Below are positions 26,959 through 35,081 of a stretch of 64,000 bases of DNA, one piece after another. Each line of letters opens with the position of its first letter. The stretch's first letter is position 1. A program made the position numbers and the translations under genes. This DNA is from an uncultured Kushneria sp. (GTDB lineage Bacteria > Pseudomonadota > Gammaproteobacteria > Pseudomonadales > Halomonadaceae), in contig NZ_CANMFC010000007.1 of assembly GCF_947497025.1 (NCBI RefSeq), positions 124,001 through 188,000 of the forward strand, written 5' to 3'. Below the pieces are notes generated by a model. That model did no database searches, was not told the origin of the DNA, and saw only the letters and a program-made list of their open reading frames with translations.

Positions 26959-28794
26959 TCAGCCATGCAGTGCCTGATGAATCTGTGTAGCAAGTTGTGC
27001 ATTGATGCCGGGAACACGGGCGAGATCATCCCGGGAGGCGTTACGAATGCCCTGCAGGCCACCGAAATGGCGCAGTAGTTCCCGGCGTCTTTTGGGGCCG
27101 ATGCCGGGAATCTCCTGAAGGGTAGACGAGCGTCGCGCCTTGTCACGCTGTTGTCGGTGTCCGGTGATGGCAAAGCGGTGGGCTTCGTCGCGAATGTGCT
27201 GGATCAGGTGCAGGGCACCAGAAGCACTTTCCAGCGTCAGGCTGCGTTCGACGGTGTCGATAAACAGCGTTTCAAGGCCCGGTTTGCGCGTGGTGCCCTT
27301 GGCCACGCCCAGCAATACGATGTCAAAAACGCCCTGTTCCTCGAACACCTCTCGGGCCATGTTGAGCTGGCCCTTGCCACCATCCACGATCAGGATGTCA
27401 GGCCTTGGCACCTCACCGCTTTGAATGCGCTTGTAGCGTCTTGTCAGGGCCTGGCGCATGGCGGCGTAGTCATCGCCGGCCGCCACACCCTCGATGTTGA
27501 AGCGCCGGTAGTCCGACTTGATCGGGCCACTGTGGTCAAACACCACGCAGGAGGCGACCGTGGCTTCGCCGCTGCTGTGGCTGATGTCAAAACACTCCAG
27601 CCGTTGCGGGACCTCTTCCAGATCCAGTGCCTGGGCCAGCGCCTTGAAGCGACCGTTGAGCTGCTGACGGCTGGCCAGTTTCGTGGCCAGGTGCTGGTCG
27701 GCATTGGTGCTGGCAAGCTCCAGCCACTGGGCACGGTGGCCGCGCACCTGGTGGGCAATGCGCACTCGGCGCTCGGCATGCTCGGAGAGCGCATCCTGCA
27801 AAATCTCATGATCCTCCACGGCATGGGAGGTCAGCACCTCTGGCGGCATTTCATTGCTCTGACCCAGGTAGTATTGGCTGACAAAGCTGCTCAACAGCGC
27901 CTCGGGGCTCAGGTCCAGGCCATTATCGGGCATGTGGTGGCGCGAGCCGAGCACTCGTCCCTGGCGAATGATCAGCACGCTAACGCAGAGCCCGCCCGGG
28001 CGTTCGGCGAGCGCAAAGACATCGGCGTCACCGCCGGCAGTGTCCACCGACTGCTGACTCTGCAGGCGACGCAGTTGCTGTACCTGGTCGCGCAGGAAAG
28101 CGGCCTGCTCGAACTGAAGCGCCTTCGCCGCCGCTTCCATGTCGGCGTAGAGCTTTTGGGTGACCTGATCACTCTTGCCTTCCATACACATCAGCGCATG
28201 GTTGAGATCGCGCTGATAGTCTTCCTGAGTGATGTAGCCCACACACGGCGCCGTGCAGCGGTCGATCTGATACTGCAGGCAGGGACGACTGCGATGGGCA
28301 AAGACCGAATCCTCACAGTTTCGGATGCGAAATATCTTCTGCATCAGCGACAGGCTTTCACGCACGGCGCCGGAGCTTGTGAAGGGGCCAAAGTAGCGGC
28401 CGTCGCCGCGCTTTTGACGTACGCGGCGAAGCTCCAGTGCAGGGTAGGGGTGACGGTCGCTGGCAAAGATGTATGGATAGGATTTGTCATCGCGCAGCAG
28501 AATGTTATAGGGCGGACGCTGCTGCTTGATCAGCGTCTGCTCCAGCAGCAGCGCCTCGGTTTCGCTGCGGGTCACGGTCACCTGAATGTCCCGGATGCGG
28601 CTGACCAGGGCCTGAGTCTTGGCATTGAGCCCCGTGTTGCGGAAATAGCTTGATAGTCGCGCCTTGAGACGCTTGGCCTTGCCGACATAGAGGACATTCT
28701 CGTGTTCATCGAGCATGCGATAGACGCCCGGTGATTCGGTGACCGTTTTGAGAAACTGGCGTGGATCGAACGCCGTGATCACCTCATCGTTCAT
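26959..28794 (-). CDS. uvrC: Excinuclease ABC subunit C
   Basis: Dual-incision nuclease of nucleotide excision repair. The start at MNDEVITAFDPRQFLKT has GGAGG upstream and gives 611 residues, close to E. coli UvrC. It contains the N-terminal GIY-YIG nuclease (PGVYRMLDEHENVLYVGKAK, about residues 19-38), a central Cys-containing region (CLQYQIDRCTAPCVG), a UVR motif, the RNase-H-like second nuclease (ECFDISHSSGE) and C-terminal tandem HhH (IPGIGPKRRRELLRHFGG). It is immediately upstream of pgsA. Confidence 0.97.
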   Translation of the reverse strand: MNDEVITAFDPRQFLKTVTESPGVYRMLDEHENVLYVGKAKRLKARLSSYFRNTGLNAKTQALVSRIRDIQVTVTRSETEALLLEQTLIKQQRPPYNILLRDDKSYPYIFASDRHPYPALELRRVRQKRGDGRYFGPFTSSGAVRESLSLMQKIFRIRNCEDSVFAHRSRPCLQYQIDRCTAPCVGYITQEDYQRDLNHALMCMEGKSDQVTQKLYADMEAAAKALQFEQAAFLRDQVQQLRRLQSQQSVDTAGGDADVFALAERPGGLCVSVLIIRQGRVLGSRHHMPDNGLDLSPEALLSSFVSQYYLGQSNEMPPEVLTSHAVEDHEILQDALSEHAERRVRIAHQVRGHRAQWLELASTNADQHLATKLASRQQLNGRFKALAQALDLEEVPQRLECFDISHSSGEATVASCVVFDHSGPIKSDYRRFNIEGVAAGDDYAAMRQALTRRYKRIQSGEVPRPDILIVDGGKGQLNMAREVFEEQGVFDIVLLGVAKGTTRKPGLETLFIDTVERSLTLESASGALHLIQHIRDEAHRFAITGHRQQRDKARRSSTLQEIPGIGPKRRRELLRHFGGLQGIRNASRDDLARVPGINAQLATQIHQALHG

Positions 28795-28967
28795 GATGGC
28801 CTCCGCAAGTGATAGTGCCTTCATTTTAACAGATATCCCTGAAAAGACCGTGGCTATCCAGCGGCATGTCTGTAAGCTCATGACAGCCCATGACCCGTTG
28901 ATATTCGCGGGACGATAAAAAGAGAGTTGACGCAAACGTTCAGGTGTCGTAAATTACGCACCGGTTC

Positions 28968-29043
28968 GGGGCCTTAGCTCAGCTGGGAGAGCGCAACACT
29001 GGCAGTGTTGAGGTCAGCGGTTCGATCCCGCTAGGCTCCACCA
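28968..29043 (+). tRNA. tRNA-Ala (anticodon GGC)
   Basis: 76 bases with acceptor GGGGCCT/AGGCTCC, including the G3:U70 wobble that identifies alanine tRNAs, anticodon GGC in ACTGGCAGT and encoded CCA. Confidence 0.97.
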
Positions 29044-29054
29044 ACGACATCATC

Positions 29055-29092
29055 AAAAAAGCCGCTTACAGCCTCGCTGAAGCGGCTTTTTT
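29055..29092 (+). terminator. Terminator after tRNA-Ala
   Basis: Arms AAAAAAGCCGCTT / AAGCGGCTTTTTT separated by 12 bases. A strong Rho-independent terminator, symmetrical enough to act in both directions. Confidence 0.9.
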
Positions 29093-29237
29093 GTGTCTGT
29101 TTTTTGCCTCCTTCTTCTGCCAGTGTCCGGCAGGAACAGGAAGGCGCGTACGTTCATTTCTTGATTGAGCTTTTGCCCGGCTCTCCTTTCCGCCTTTATC
29201 TATCCGGTATCCGTCGGTCCTCCCGACGTCCCTTGAC

Positions 29238-29242
29238 CAAAA
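29238..29242. repeat. Target-site duplication, left copy of the IS
   Basis: CAAAA immediately outside the left inverted repeat. The same five bases occur at 30925-30929 just outside the right inverted repeat. Confidence 0.7.
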
Positions 29243-30924
29243 CCTGATTCCGTGAAGCCAGCGCCGACACTTCCCCTATCACCGCCAGCGAGCATTTTCT
29301 GACCGCCGATTCCGTCTCAACCGCTGAACGCATACCGGGGAGGACCAACCATGGCGACGCTGACCGACGAGAGCAGCCCATTTTGACAGGCATTTCTACC
29401 CGCCGGGCACGCTGATACTGGCTGCCGATGACCGTCAGCTCTCTGCGTGGTGCCTTTGTCCGACAGACGATCAGCATGGCGTGCCTCGGGGATAGCGCAG
29501 GCGGCTTCGCAAGGTGTTCAACACCGTCATGCGTCCGATGTCCTGCCCGAAGTCGAGGATGATCTGCCGCGCCTTGTGAATCACGAGCGCCGCACGATGC
29601 ACCAGCTCTTGTAGCACGGTGCGGATCCGGCGCCGCTTGGCGGGATGGCGCACCGGGCTCAGCTCGCCGGTCATGCCCAGCTGCCCCATCAGCCGCAGGA
29701 TGTTGTAGGCCAGCTGGGCGAGGTGCAGGATCAGATCGTTGGTGGCGAACTTGCCCGACGGCAGCCGCTCCAGGTCGAGATCGGTCTTGATCTCACTGTG
29801 GAATTGCTCGTGGGTGGCATGCGCCTGGTAGCGTTTGATCACCGCCTCCGGCGCCTCGTCCAGGCTGGTCCACCAGCCTTCCAACTCATAGTCCGGTTCG
29901 AGCAGCAACTGGCCATCGCGATCGGCGGTGCGCTCTACCAGGCGCATCACGCGTTGGACGACGTATTCGGTCTTGTTGTCGTCGTGGATCGAGACGGTCT
30001 GCGTCCACAGCGCCTGGCGCTTGCCAGGACGCAGCTCTTCCCAGTAGTCCGCCGCCACAGCCAACCAGGTATCCTGATCCGCCGTGGCCGAGCCGCGCGG
30101 GTTCCATTTGACGACATAGTCGAGCCGGCGCCCCTCGTCGGCAAAGACCTGGCGCTGCTGTTCGAGAAGCGCCAGGTGCGCCTGGCTGTCGAAGCCGCTG
30201 TCCTCGCGTAACAGGATCGGTTGCTTGGTCAGGCCTTGGGCGCGAGGCAGTACCCGCTCCAGGAAGGCGTTGCTCTCCTTCATGGTGTGCTGCTTGCCAG
30301 GCCGCAGTTCCAGACCCAGGCACCACCCTTCGTTGCCCAGATAGGCGGCGATCGGGGTGTAGCCATCGACCTTCTGGTAGGTCCGCGAGACGCCTTCCTT
30401 CTTCGAGTTGCTGTTGTCCATGACGAAGGTGTCGATGTCCAGGCAGACGTGCGTCGTCTCGGCGGTGATCGGTGCTTCGATCAGTGACAGCAGGGTCGTG
30501 GACCAGGTGGCGGTGCGCGCCTGCAGGTCGTTGGCGGCAAGTTTCTCCAGCCGCTGTCGCAGCGTCGCCGCGCTCGGCACCTTCTGCAGGGTCAGCAGTT
30601 GTTGGAAGGGCTTGTCGCGGCGGAAGTTCTCGACAGCGTCATAGTCGCTCATGCCCAGACACAGCAGGCCCAGGTAGCTCTTGATCACGTCACTGGTGCG
30701 CATGCCCAGCGTGGTGGGGAAGCGGCTGTCGATGCTGTCGACGCCAGCGATCTCGAAGCATTGCCCGATGATGGACAGCCCGGCGTGGCTGGTGAGGGTG
30801 CGGCGACTGGCGCGGAACTTGACGTTGGGCATGGCACTGTCTGGGTGAATGGCGATATTCGCTATATTGCCATGCAGTTCAGTAGGTTAGAAGCATTTCT
30901 GGGGGCTGGTCTCACGGATTCAGG
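29243..30924 (-). mobile_element. Complete IS1380-family insertion sequence
   Basis: 1682 bp, the usual size for the family. Imperfect terminal inverted repeats of about 23 bp (29243-29265 and 30902-30924) share CCTGA-TCCGTGA--CCAGC-CC. They are flanked by CAAAA direct repeats. One intact transposase gene fills most of it; the 230 bases behind the transposase are non-coding. The element sits between the tRNA-Ala terminator and a CBS-domain gene and breaks no recognisable gene. Confidence 0.85.
29471..30832 (-). CDS. IS1380-family transposase
   Basis: DDE transposase of 453 residues, full length. Visible features are the N-terminal GLSIIGQCFEIAGV region, HVCLDIDTFVMDNSNSKKEG (first catalytic Asp), LREDSGFDSQAHL (second Asp) and the C-terminal HEQFHSEIKTDLDLERLPSGKF (catalytic Glu), followed by LAYNILRLMGQLG. 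These are hallmark IS1380/DDE_Tnp_1-like elements. No frameshift is seen, so it is probably functional. Confidence 0.93.
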   Translation of the reverse strand: MPNVKFRASRRTLTSHAGLSIIGQCFEIAGVDSIDSRFPTTLGMRTSDVIKSYLGLLCLGMSDYDAVENFRRDKPFQQLLTLQKVPSAATLRQRLEKLAANDLQARTATWSTTLLSLIEAPITAETTHVCLDIDTFVMDNSNSKKEGVSRTYQKVDGYTPIAAYLGNEGWCLGLELRPGKQHTMKESNAFLERVLPRAQGLTKQPILLREDSGFDSQAHLALLEQQRQVFADEGRRLDYVVKWNPRGSATADQDTWLAVAADYWEELRPGKRQALWTQTVSIHDDNKTEYVVQRVMRLVERTADRDGQLLLEPDYELEGWWTSLDEAPEAVIKRYQAHATHEQFHSEIKTDLDLERLPSGKFATNDLILHLAQLAYNILRLMGQLGMTGELSPVRHPAKRRRIRTVLQELVHRAALVIHKARQIILDFGQDIGRMTVLNTLRSRLRYPRGTPC

Positions 30925-30929
30925 CAAAA
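30925..30929. repeat. Target-site duplication, right copy
   Basis: CAAAA, identical to 29238-29242. The 30930-31142 gap beyond it holds no gene I can support, only the presumed promoter region of the CBS-domain gene. Confidence 0.7.
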
Positions 30930-31142
30930 ATCATGTTCACGCATGAAATTCTGTCATGCCCCTTCTGTGTTGGCCGCGTGCTGCCGATAACAACCGGATA
31001 GGAGGTGCTCGCCATGACATCTGTCGCGCTGCGGCGCCTTCTGCGATAGCGCCCCGGCATGGGGTGCTGACGTCTGTCGGCGGTGCAATGAGGCAGTTGC
31101 CTTTGCTCTTTTGTACCCGGGCACACACCTGATGCAGGACAA

Positions 31143-31592
31143 ATGAACATGACCAGTACTGAACAGGCCACGGTTGCCAACATCATGAGCCGGGATGTCG
31201 TGACACTGCGTCTTGAGCAGACGCTCCACGATGGCAACGAACTGATGCGGGAACACCGTATACGCCATCTCCCGGTGCTGAATGAGCAGGGCCATCTGGT
31301 GGGATTACTTGATCAGAAGGTGGTTCTGAAGGAGGCGCTGCGGATTGCCGATCACTTCGGCTCAAGGCGCCTTAGCCATCATCTGGGGCGAATTGCCCTG
31401 AATGATGTGATCTCGAGGGAAGTGCTGACGCTGTCCATCGATACGCCGCTCGTTGAAGCCGGACAAAAGTTTCTGGCGCATCGCCAGGGAGCTCTGCCGG
31501 TTCTGGACGCCGAAGGCCACCTTGTCGGCATTCTTTCGTCAGTGGATTTCGTTCGTCTGGCCGTCGCACTGCTTGACACATCGTCGAGCTGA
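31143..31592 (+). CDS. Tandem CBS-domain protein
   Basis: 149 residues made almost entirely of two CBS domains: VANIMSRDVVTLRLEQTLHDG...LPVLNEQGHLVGLLDQ, then NDVISREVLTLSIDTPLVEA...LPVLDAEGHLVGILSSVDFV. Such stand-alone Bateman modules bind adenosine nucleotides and sense energy status. No catalytic domain or signal peptide. No neighbour points to a specific partner. Confidence 0.9.
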   Translation: MNMTSTEQATVANIMSRDVVTLRLEQTLHDGNELMREHRIRHLPVLNEQGHLVGLLDQKVVLKEALRIADHFGSRRLSHHLGRIALNDVISREVLTLSIDTPLVEAGQKFLAHRQGALPVLDAEGHLVGILSSVDFVRLAVALLDTSSS

Positions 31593-31630
31593 GGGTGGTC
31601 AGGCAGTCGGGACACGCAAAACATTAAAGG

Positions 31631-31660
31631 AAAGGCGCCTCCCTTGCAGGAGGCGCCTTT
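31631..31660. terminator. Bidirectional terminator between CBS gene and YjfB-like gene
   Basis: Arms AAAGGCGCCTCC / GGAGGCGCCTTT around a 6-base loop, placed between convergent genes with A/T flanks on both sides. Confidence 0.85.
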
Positions 31661-31692
31661 ACGTGTCGGCCCGGATACGGTCGCCGCTGCCA

Positions 31693-31896
31693 TCAGGCGG
31701 TGGTGTTGATGCGTGTTCCCACCATGCCTTCGGTGGCAAGCTTTGGCATCGTGTCGACCGACGACATCAGCTGTGCCATCTGATCGGCCTGGCCGTCCAG
31801 CGACTTTTTCAAAACGCTGGTCTGTATGTCGCTGGTGAGCTGGTGCTGCTGCAGTGCCATTGAGGCATTGACCATGCCATTCACGCTCATGTCCAT
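31693..31896 (-). CDS. YjfB-family small protein (putative motility protein)
   Basis: 67 residues, soluble and helical, Met/Gln/Ser-rich, beginning MDMSVNGMVNASMALQQHQ, with the LKKSLDGQADQMAQLMSSV helix. It resembles the YjfB family, which is named for putative motility proteins but has no defined biochemical function. A good ribosome site (AGGAG) precedes it. It is the last of three small minus-strand genes in a row. No flagellar gene is nearby. Confidence 0.65.
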   Translation of the reverse strand: MDMSVNGMVNASMALQQHQLTSDIQTSVLKKSLDGQADQMAQLMSSVDTMPKLATEGMVGTRINTTA

Positions 31897-31950
31897 GGGC
31901 GTTTCTCCTGCATCGAGTGGATCACCGCTGTATCGGCAGCGGGTGGCGCC

Positions 31951-32178
31951 TCAGCCAATGATGGCTTCGGCGGCCTCGGGTGACAGCGTCTCAAGTACTA
32001 CACACTCTGCCGCCTCGGGCACAAGACCGGTGATTTTGACCCGGTAGTAATAGTGGACATCACCGCTGTCCGTTTTTCCTGCCACGACACTCGACATCAT
32101 GTGGCATTCATCGCCCGGCTTAAGATCCGGCGGCAGCAATTCGATGGGAATCCATGCCTTTGTTCCGGTTGCAAGCAT
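31951..32178 (-). CDS. Small uncharacterised protein, 75 residues
   Basis: The start MLATGTKAWIPIELLPPDL is chosen because AGGAG lies seven bases upstream; longer upstream starts lack a site. It is soluble and acidic, rich in beta-strand-type residues (DVHYYYRVKITGLVPEA) and ends PEAAEAIIG. No family recognised. It is the second of three small minus-strand genes below the LexA-type palindrome. The layout suggests co-transcription with the 65-residue gene (119 bp upstream), but this is not proven. Confidence 0.6.
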   Translation of the reverse strand: MLATGTKAWIPIELLPPDLKPGDECHMMSSVVAGKTDSGDVHYYYRVKITGLVPEAAECVVLETLSPEAAEAIIG

Positions 32179-32297
32179 AGGTCGCTCCTGGTCGGCACCC
32201 TGGTCAGGCAGCACAGGCTGCCCGTATGGATCTCTTATCGGCACCGGGCGCCACCGCTTTAATCCTGTTCGATTCACGTCATCAGGGGGAGATCAGC

Positions 32298-32495
32298 TCA
32301 TGGCGCTGGCGGCTCGGATGACTGAACGGCAAGCACTTCGCACAGCGCTTCCACGGCCCCGACCTCTCTGACCAGCAGCGCACAGGTCACGCGTTCTCCG
32401 GTGTCGCGCGCAAGGCGCAGATGAAACAGCGTGCCAACGTCGGCATTGTCAGGCAGCTCTTCAAGCGCCACGACCAGCTCATCGCCTGTGTTCAT
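32298..32495 (-). CDS. Small uncharacterised protein, 65 residues
   Basis: Acidic soluble protein (MNTGDELVVALEELPDN...). No recognised family and only a weak ribosome site. Its start lies 43 bp from a perfect CTGT-N8-ACAG palindrome at 32539-32554, so it is the best candidate for LexA control in this region. Coding-like composition supports a real gene, but the evidence is modest. Confidence 0.45.
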   Translation of the reverse strand: MNTGDELVVALEELPDNADVGTLFHLRLARDTGERVTCALLVREVGAVEALCEVLAVQSSEPPAP

Positions 32496-32538
32496 TTCGT
32501 CATTCCGTTGTCGATGGGAATTTAGCAGAGCAGTTTGT

Positions 32539-32554
32539 CTGTATACGTATACAG
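32539..32554. promoter_or_regulatory. lexA box: LexA-box-like palindrome
   Basis: CTGTATACGTATACAG is a perfect 16-base palindrome that fits the gammaproteobacterial SOS box CTGT-N8-ACAG with an AT-rich core. It lies between divergent genes, 43 bp from the 65-residue gene and 104 bp from the spanin gene. Confidence 0.7.
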
Positions 32555-32588
32555 TTTTTAACTTGCCTGCCCCTTTTTTTGGCGCAAT

Positions 32589-32616
32589 AATTATCCATAT
32601 AGGATAATTGTTATCC
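32589..32616. promoter_or_regulatory. Three alternating TTATCC/GGATAA half-sites before the spanin genes
   Basis: AATTATCC and GGATAATT form an 8-bp inverted repeat with a 5-base spacer. The second half-site also pairs with a third TTATCC after TTG. This is an operator-like cluster 43-70 bp upstream of the spanin start. The binding protein is unknown. Confidence 0.5.
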
Positions 32617-32658
32617 TGCGTGGTTGTCTTGCACCAACAGGCTCAAAAGGAGGTGTTC

Positions 32659-33207
32659 ATGTGGAACGTGCTCTGGGGGTTCTGCGGCAGAATCCCTGCC
32701 CGCGTACTGATTGCACTGGTCGCCATTGTGCTTTTGATCGGCGGCCTGTGGGGGTTTACCCAACGGCTGGACCAGTGGCGACAGGCGCTTTCCAGCGCTC
32801 AGGAAGATGCCCGCAGTGCCCATGAGCTCGCGCAGCGCCAGCAGCTGGTGGCGCGTGCCTGGCAAACCCATGCCGAGCATCTGGCAGAGGTGGGAGCCCA
32901 TCGCGAGCAGCAACTCGAGGCGAATCAGAAGGCGCTGGCCGGAAAACGACAACAGCTGGAGAGGATAATCAATGATGACCAGACATCAAAGAAATGGGCT
33001 GATCACGCTGTGCCTGACGGGGTGCATCAATGGCTGCGCCAGCTCGCCGGTGCCGACGACGCCGGTGATGGTGCCGCCGCCGCCCATGCCCCGCTATATG
33101 ACACAGCCTCTGCCGGCACCGGAGGGGATCGACAACATCCGTACCAATCAGGACCTGATTTCACTGCTGACGGACTACGAACAGCTTCGACGGCGCATGA
33201 ACACTGA
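32659..33207 (+). CDS. Rz-like inner-membrane spanin
   Basis: Phage-type i-spanin. The start MWNVLWGFCGR has the near-perfect ribosome site AAAGGAGGTG. 182 residues with one N-terminal transmembrane anchor (VLIALVAIVLLIGGLWGF, about residues 15-32), a long periplasmic helical Gln/Glu/Ala-rich coiled coil, and DDQTSKKWADHAVPDGVHQWL, the K-x-W-A-x-x-x-V-P-x-x-V motif of Rz C-termini. Normally Rz works with an outer lipoprotein to fuse inner and outer membranes in the last step of lysis. A lipoprotein gene overlaps it in another frame (next entry). The C-terminal extension beyond the motif is unusually long, partly dictated by the overlap. Confidence 0.8.
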   Translation: MWNVLWGFCGRIPARVLIALVAIVLLIGGLWGFTQRLDQWRQALSSAQEDARSAHELAQRQQLVARAWQTHAEHLAEVGAHREQQLEANQKALAGKRQQLERIINDDQTSKKWADHAVPDGVHQWLRQLAGADDAGDGAAAAHAPLYDTASAGTGGDRQHPYQSGPDFTADGLRTASTAHEH

Positions 33208-33304
33208 TCGGGAGAGTGTTCAGAAACTGTGGGAGGGCATGCAGCTGTCGATGACCAGCGAGATGGCCACCAAAGGCAAGGCTATCGAGGAGCAAAATGA
33301 GTAG
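32972..33304 (+). CDS. Rz1-like outer-membrane spanin lipoprotein
   Basis: Starts inside the Rz-like gene in a different frame (236-bp overlap) and extends 97 bp past it. 110 residues with a signal sequence and lipobox LTGC at about residues 15-18, then the proline-rich stretch PVPTTPVMVPPPPMPRY typical of Rz1, and a helical C-terminus. The ribosome site GGAGAGG is good. Overlapping Rz/Rz1 genes are diagnostic of phage spanins. No holin, endolysin or structural phage gene is in the window. Confidence 0.8.
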   Translation: MMTRHQRNGLITLCLTGCINGCASSPVPTTPVMVPPPPMPRYMTQPLPAPEGIDNIRTNQDLISLLTDYEQLRRRMNTDRESVQKLWEGMQLSMTSEMATKGKAIEEQNE

Positions 33305-33350
33305 AACGGCATCGACGTCATCGCCCTGGCGATGACGTCGAATGAGTACA

Positions 33351-34268
33351 TCAGTTGACGCGACCGACCATCAGAAACTCCAGTAGCGCCTTCTGGGCGT
33401 GGAGGCGATTACCGGCTTCCTGCCAGACAAAGGCGCGCGGGTCGTCCAGCAGAGTCTCGCTGACCTCTTCGCCGCGATGGGCTGGCAGACAATGCAGGAA
33501 CATGACGTCATCATCGGCGGCGTCCAGCATGGCCTCATTGACCTGAAACCCCTTGAACGACGTCATGCGCGCTGCCTGTTCCTCTTCCTGGCCCATGGAA
33601 GCCCAGACATCGGTGGTGATCAGGTGGGCACCCTCTACTGCGGTGCGCGGGTCACGGTAGATCTCGACGCGCGAACCGGCGGCTTCAAGAATGTCCTGAT
33701 CGGGCTCGAACCCTTTAGGGCAGGCAATGCGCAGATGGAAATCGAACTGACGGGCGGCATTGATCCAGGAGTGGCACATGTTGTTGCCATCGCCCACCCA
33801 GACGGCGGTCTTGCCCTTGACCGGGCCACGACACTCGGTCCAGGTCTGTATGTCGGCCAGCAACTGGCAGGGGTGATAGTCATCGGAGAGGGCATTGATG
33901 ACCGGAATCGAGCTGGCATCGGCAAAGGACTCGATGCTTTCGTGCGAGAAGGTCCGGATCATCACCGCATCGACCATCTCCGAGAGCACGCGAGCGGTAT
34001 CGCCCACCGGCTCGCCGCGACCCAGCTGACTGTCGCGCGGCGATAGAAACAGCGCATGACCACCAAACTGTGTCATGCCGGTTTCAAAGGAGACGCGGGT
34101 ACGGGTGGAGGACTTTTCGAAAATCATGGCTAGCGTTCGATTTTTCAACGGCGTATAGACCGGGCCGTTGTCGGCCAGCTCACGCTTGATGGTGATCGAA
34201 CGATCGATGAGATAGGCCAGTTCCTGAGGGGACAGATCCATCAGGGTAAGAAAGTGGCGAAGGGCCAT
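33351..34268 (-). CDS. argF: Ornithine carbamoyltransferase
   Basis: Arginine biosynthesis: carbamoyl phosphate and ornithine to citrulline, cytosolic. The start [16 protein letters not shown] has AGGAG eight bases upstream; 305 residues. SSTRTR (about residue 47) binds carbamoyl phosphate, YHPCQLLAD and the [13 protein letters not shown] active-site motif are intact. argG (the next step of the pathway) lies 1.7 kb away on the other strand. Confidence 0.97.
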   Translation of the reverse strand: MALRHFLTLMDLSPQELAYLIDRSITIKRELADNGPVYTPLKNRTLAMIFEKSSTRTRVSFETGMTQFGGHALFLSPRDSQLGRGEPVGDTARVLSEMVDAVMIRTFSHESIESFADASSIPVINALSDDYHPCQLLADIQTWTECRGPVKGKTAVWVGDGNNMCHSWINAARQFDFHLRIACPKGFEPDQDILEAAGSRVEIYRDPRTAVEGAHLITTDVWASMGQEEEQAARMTSFKGFQVNEAMLDAADDDVMFLHCLPAHRGEEVSETLLDDPRAFVWQEAGNRLHAQKALLEFLMVGRVN

Positions 34269-34387
34269 GTCTCGATGCTCCTGTGTGGGCATAACGTTAC
34301 GGTAATTAAACGTCGCAGAGCGCCACACCCGGCATGATCCTCGAAAACGGGAATGCCCTGCTGCAGCGCCCTGTTGGAAAAACCAAC

Positions 34388-34420
34388 GAAAAAGCGCCGC
34401 ACGAGAGCTTGCGGCGCTTT
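34388..34420 (-). terminator. Terminator-like hairpin in the argF leader
   Basis: On the minus strand AAAGCGCCGCA / TGCGGCGCTTT with loop AGCTCTCG is followed by TTCGTTGGTTTTT. It lies about 120 bp upstream of argF with no minus-strand gene before it, so an attenuator-like role is possible. Confidence 0.65.
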
Positions 34421-34616
34421 GAAATATTGCCATGGTCGATGGCGTGAGACGGGCCTTGCTGCTCGCCGTCGACCCCGTTCATCCTAACCAGAGCCTTTGG
34501 GGTGCGCAACTTCCTGTCACCGCGATGCCTTGATCCGGGCTGATTTAGCCCCCATGTCGGCGTACACTGAGGCCAGACATTCATGGGCCCTTGATGCCCT
34601 CTCCTGGAGACTGAAC

Positions 34617-34961
34617 ATGAGCGAAACACTCGATACCATCAAGCAGCAGATCAGTGAAAACACCATCCTGCTTTACATGAAGGGTTCACCGCAGATGCCG
34701 CAGTGTGGATTTTCCGCTCAGGCCGTACAGGCGCTGATGGGCTGTGGCGAGCGCTTTGCCTTCGTCAATATTCTGGATAACCCGGACATTCGCGCCGAGC
34801 TGCCCAAGTATGCCAACTGGCCCACGTTCCCGCAGCTTTGGATCAATGGCGAGCTGGTCGGTGGCTGTGACATCATCGTCGAGATGTACCAAAACGGCGA
34901 GCTGGCCCCGATGATCAAGGAAGCGGCCAGCACTGCACCGCAGGAAGGCGACAACGCCTGA
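34617..34961 (+). CDS. grxD: Monothiol glutaredoxin (Grx4)
   Basis: Cytosolic CGFS-type glutaredoxin that holds and transfers [2Fe-2S] clusters. Start MSETLDTIKQQISEN behind GGAG; 114 residues. The CGFS active site is present as MPQCGFSAQAVQAL (about residue 30), with TFPQLWINGELVGGCDI for glutathione binding. Followed by a strong terminator. Confidence 0.96.
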   Translation: MSETLDTIKQQISENTILLYMKGSPQMPQCGFSAQAVQALMGCGERFAFVNILDNPDIRAELPKYANWPTFPQLWINGELVGGCDIIVEMYQNGELAPMIKEAASTAPQEGDNA

Positions 34962-35024
34962 TCCGTCCCGTATGACAGGTCCGTAAGACAGGCTCTGTTG
35001 CCTGAACGATGCGCCCTGAACGTG

Positions 35025-35055
35025 AAAAACCCGCCTCTACGGAGGCGGGTTTTTT
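35025..35055. terminator. Terminator between grxD and rnt
   Basis: AAAAACCCGCCTC / GAGGCGGGTTTTTT hairpin with a short TACG loop. The convergent genes share it, as both orientations end in T-runs. Confidence 0.9.
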
Positions 35056-35081
35056 GATGCTGATCCAGCAGGCGGCGCTGG

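Noticed and set aside
29196..29477. A 93-codon minus-strand frame at the left end of the IS1380 element
   Set aside because: It crosses the left inverted repeat and the IS boundary, has no family match, and IS1380 elements carry only one gene.
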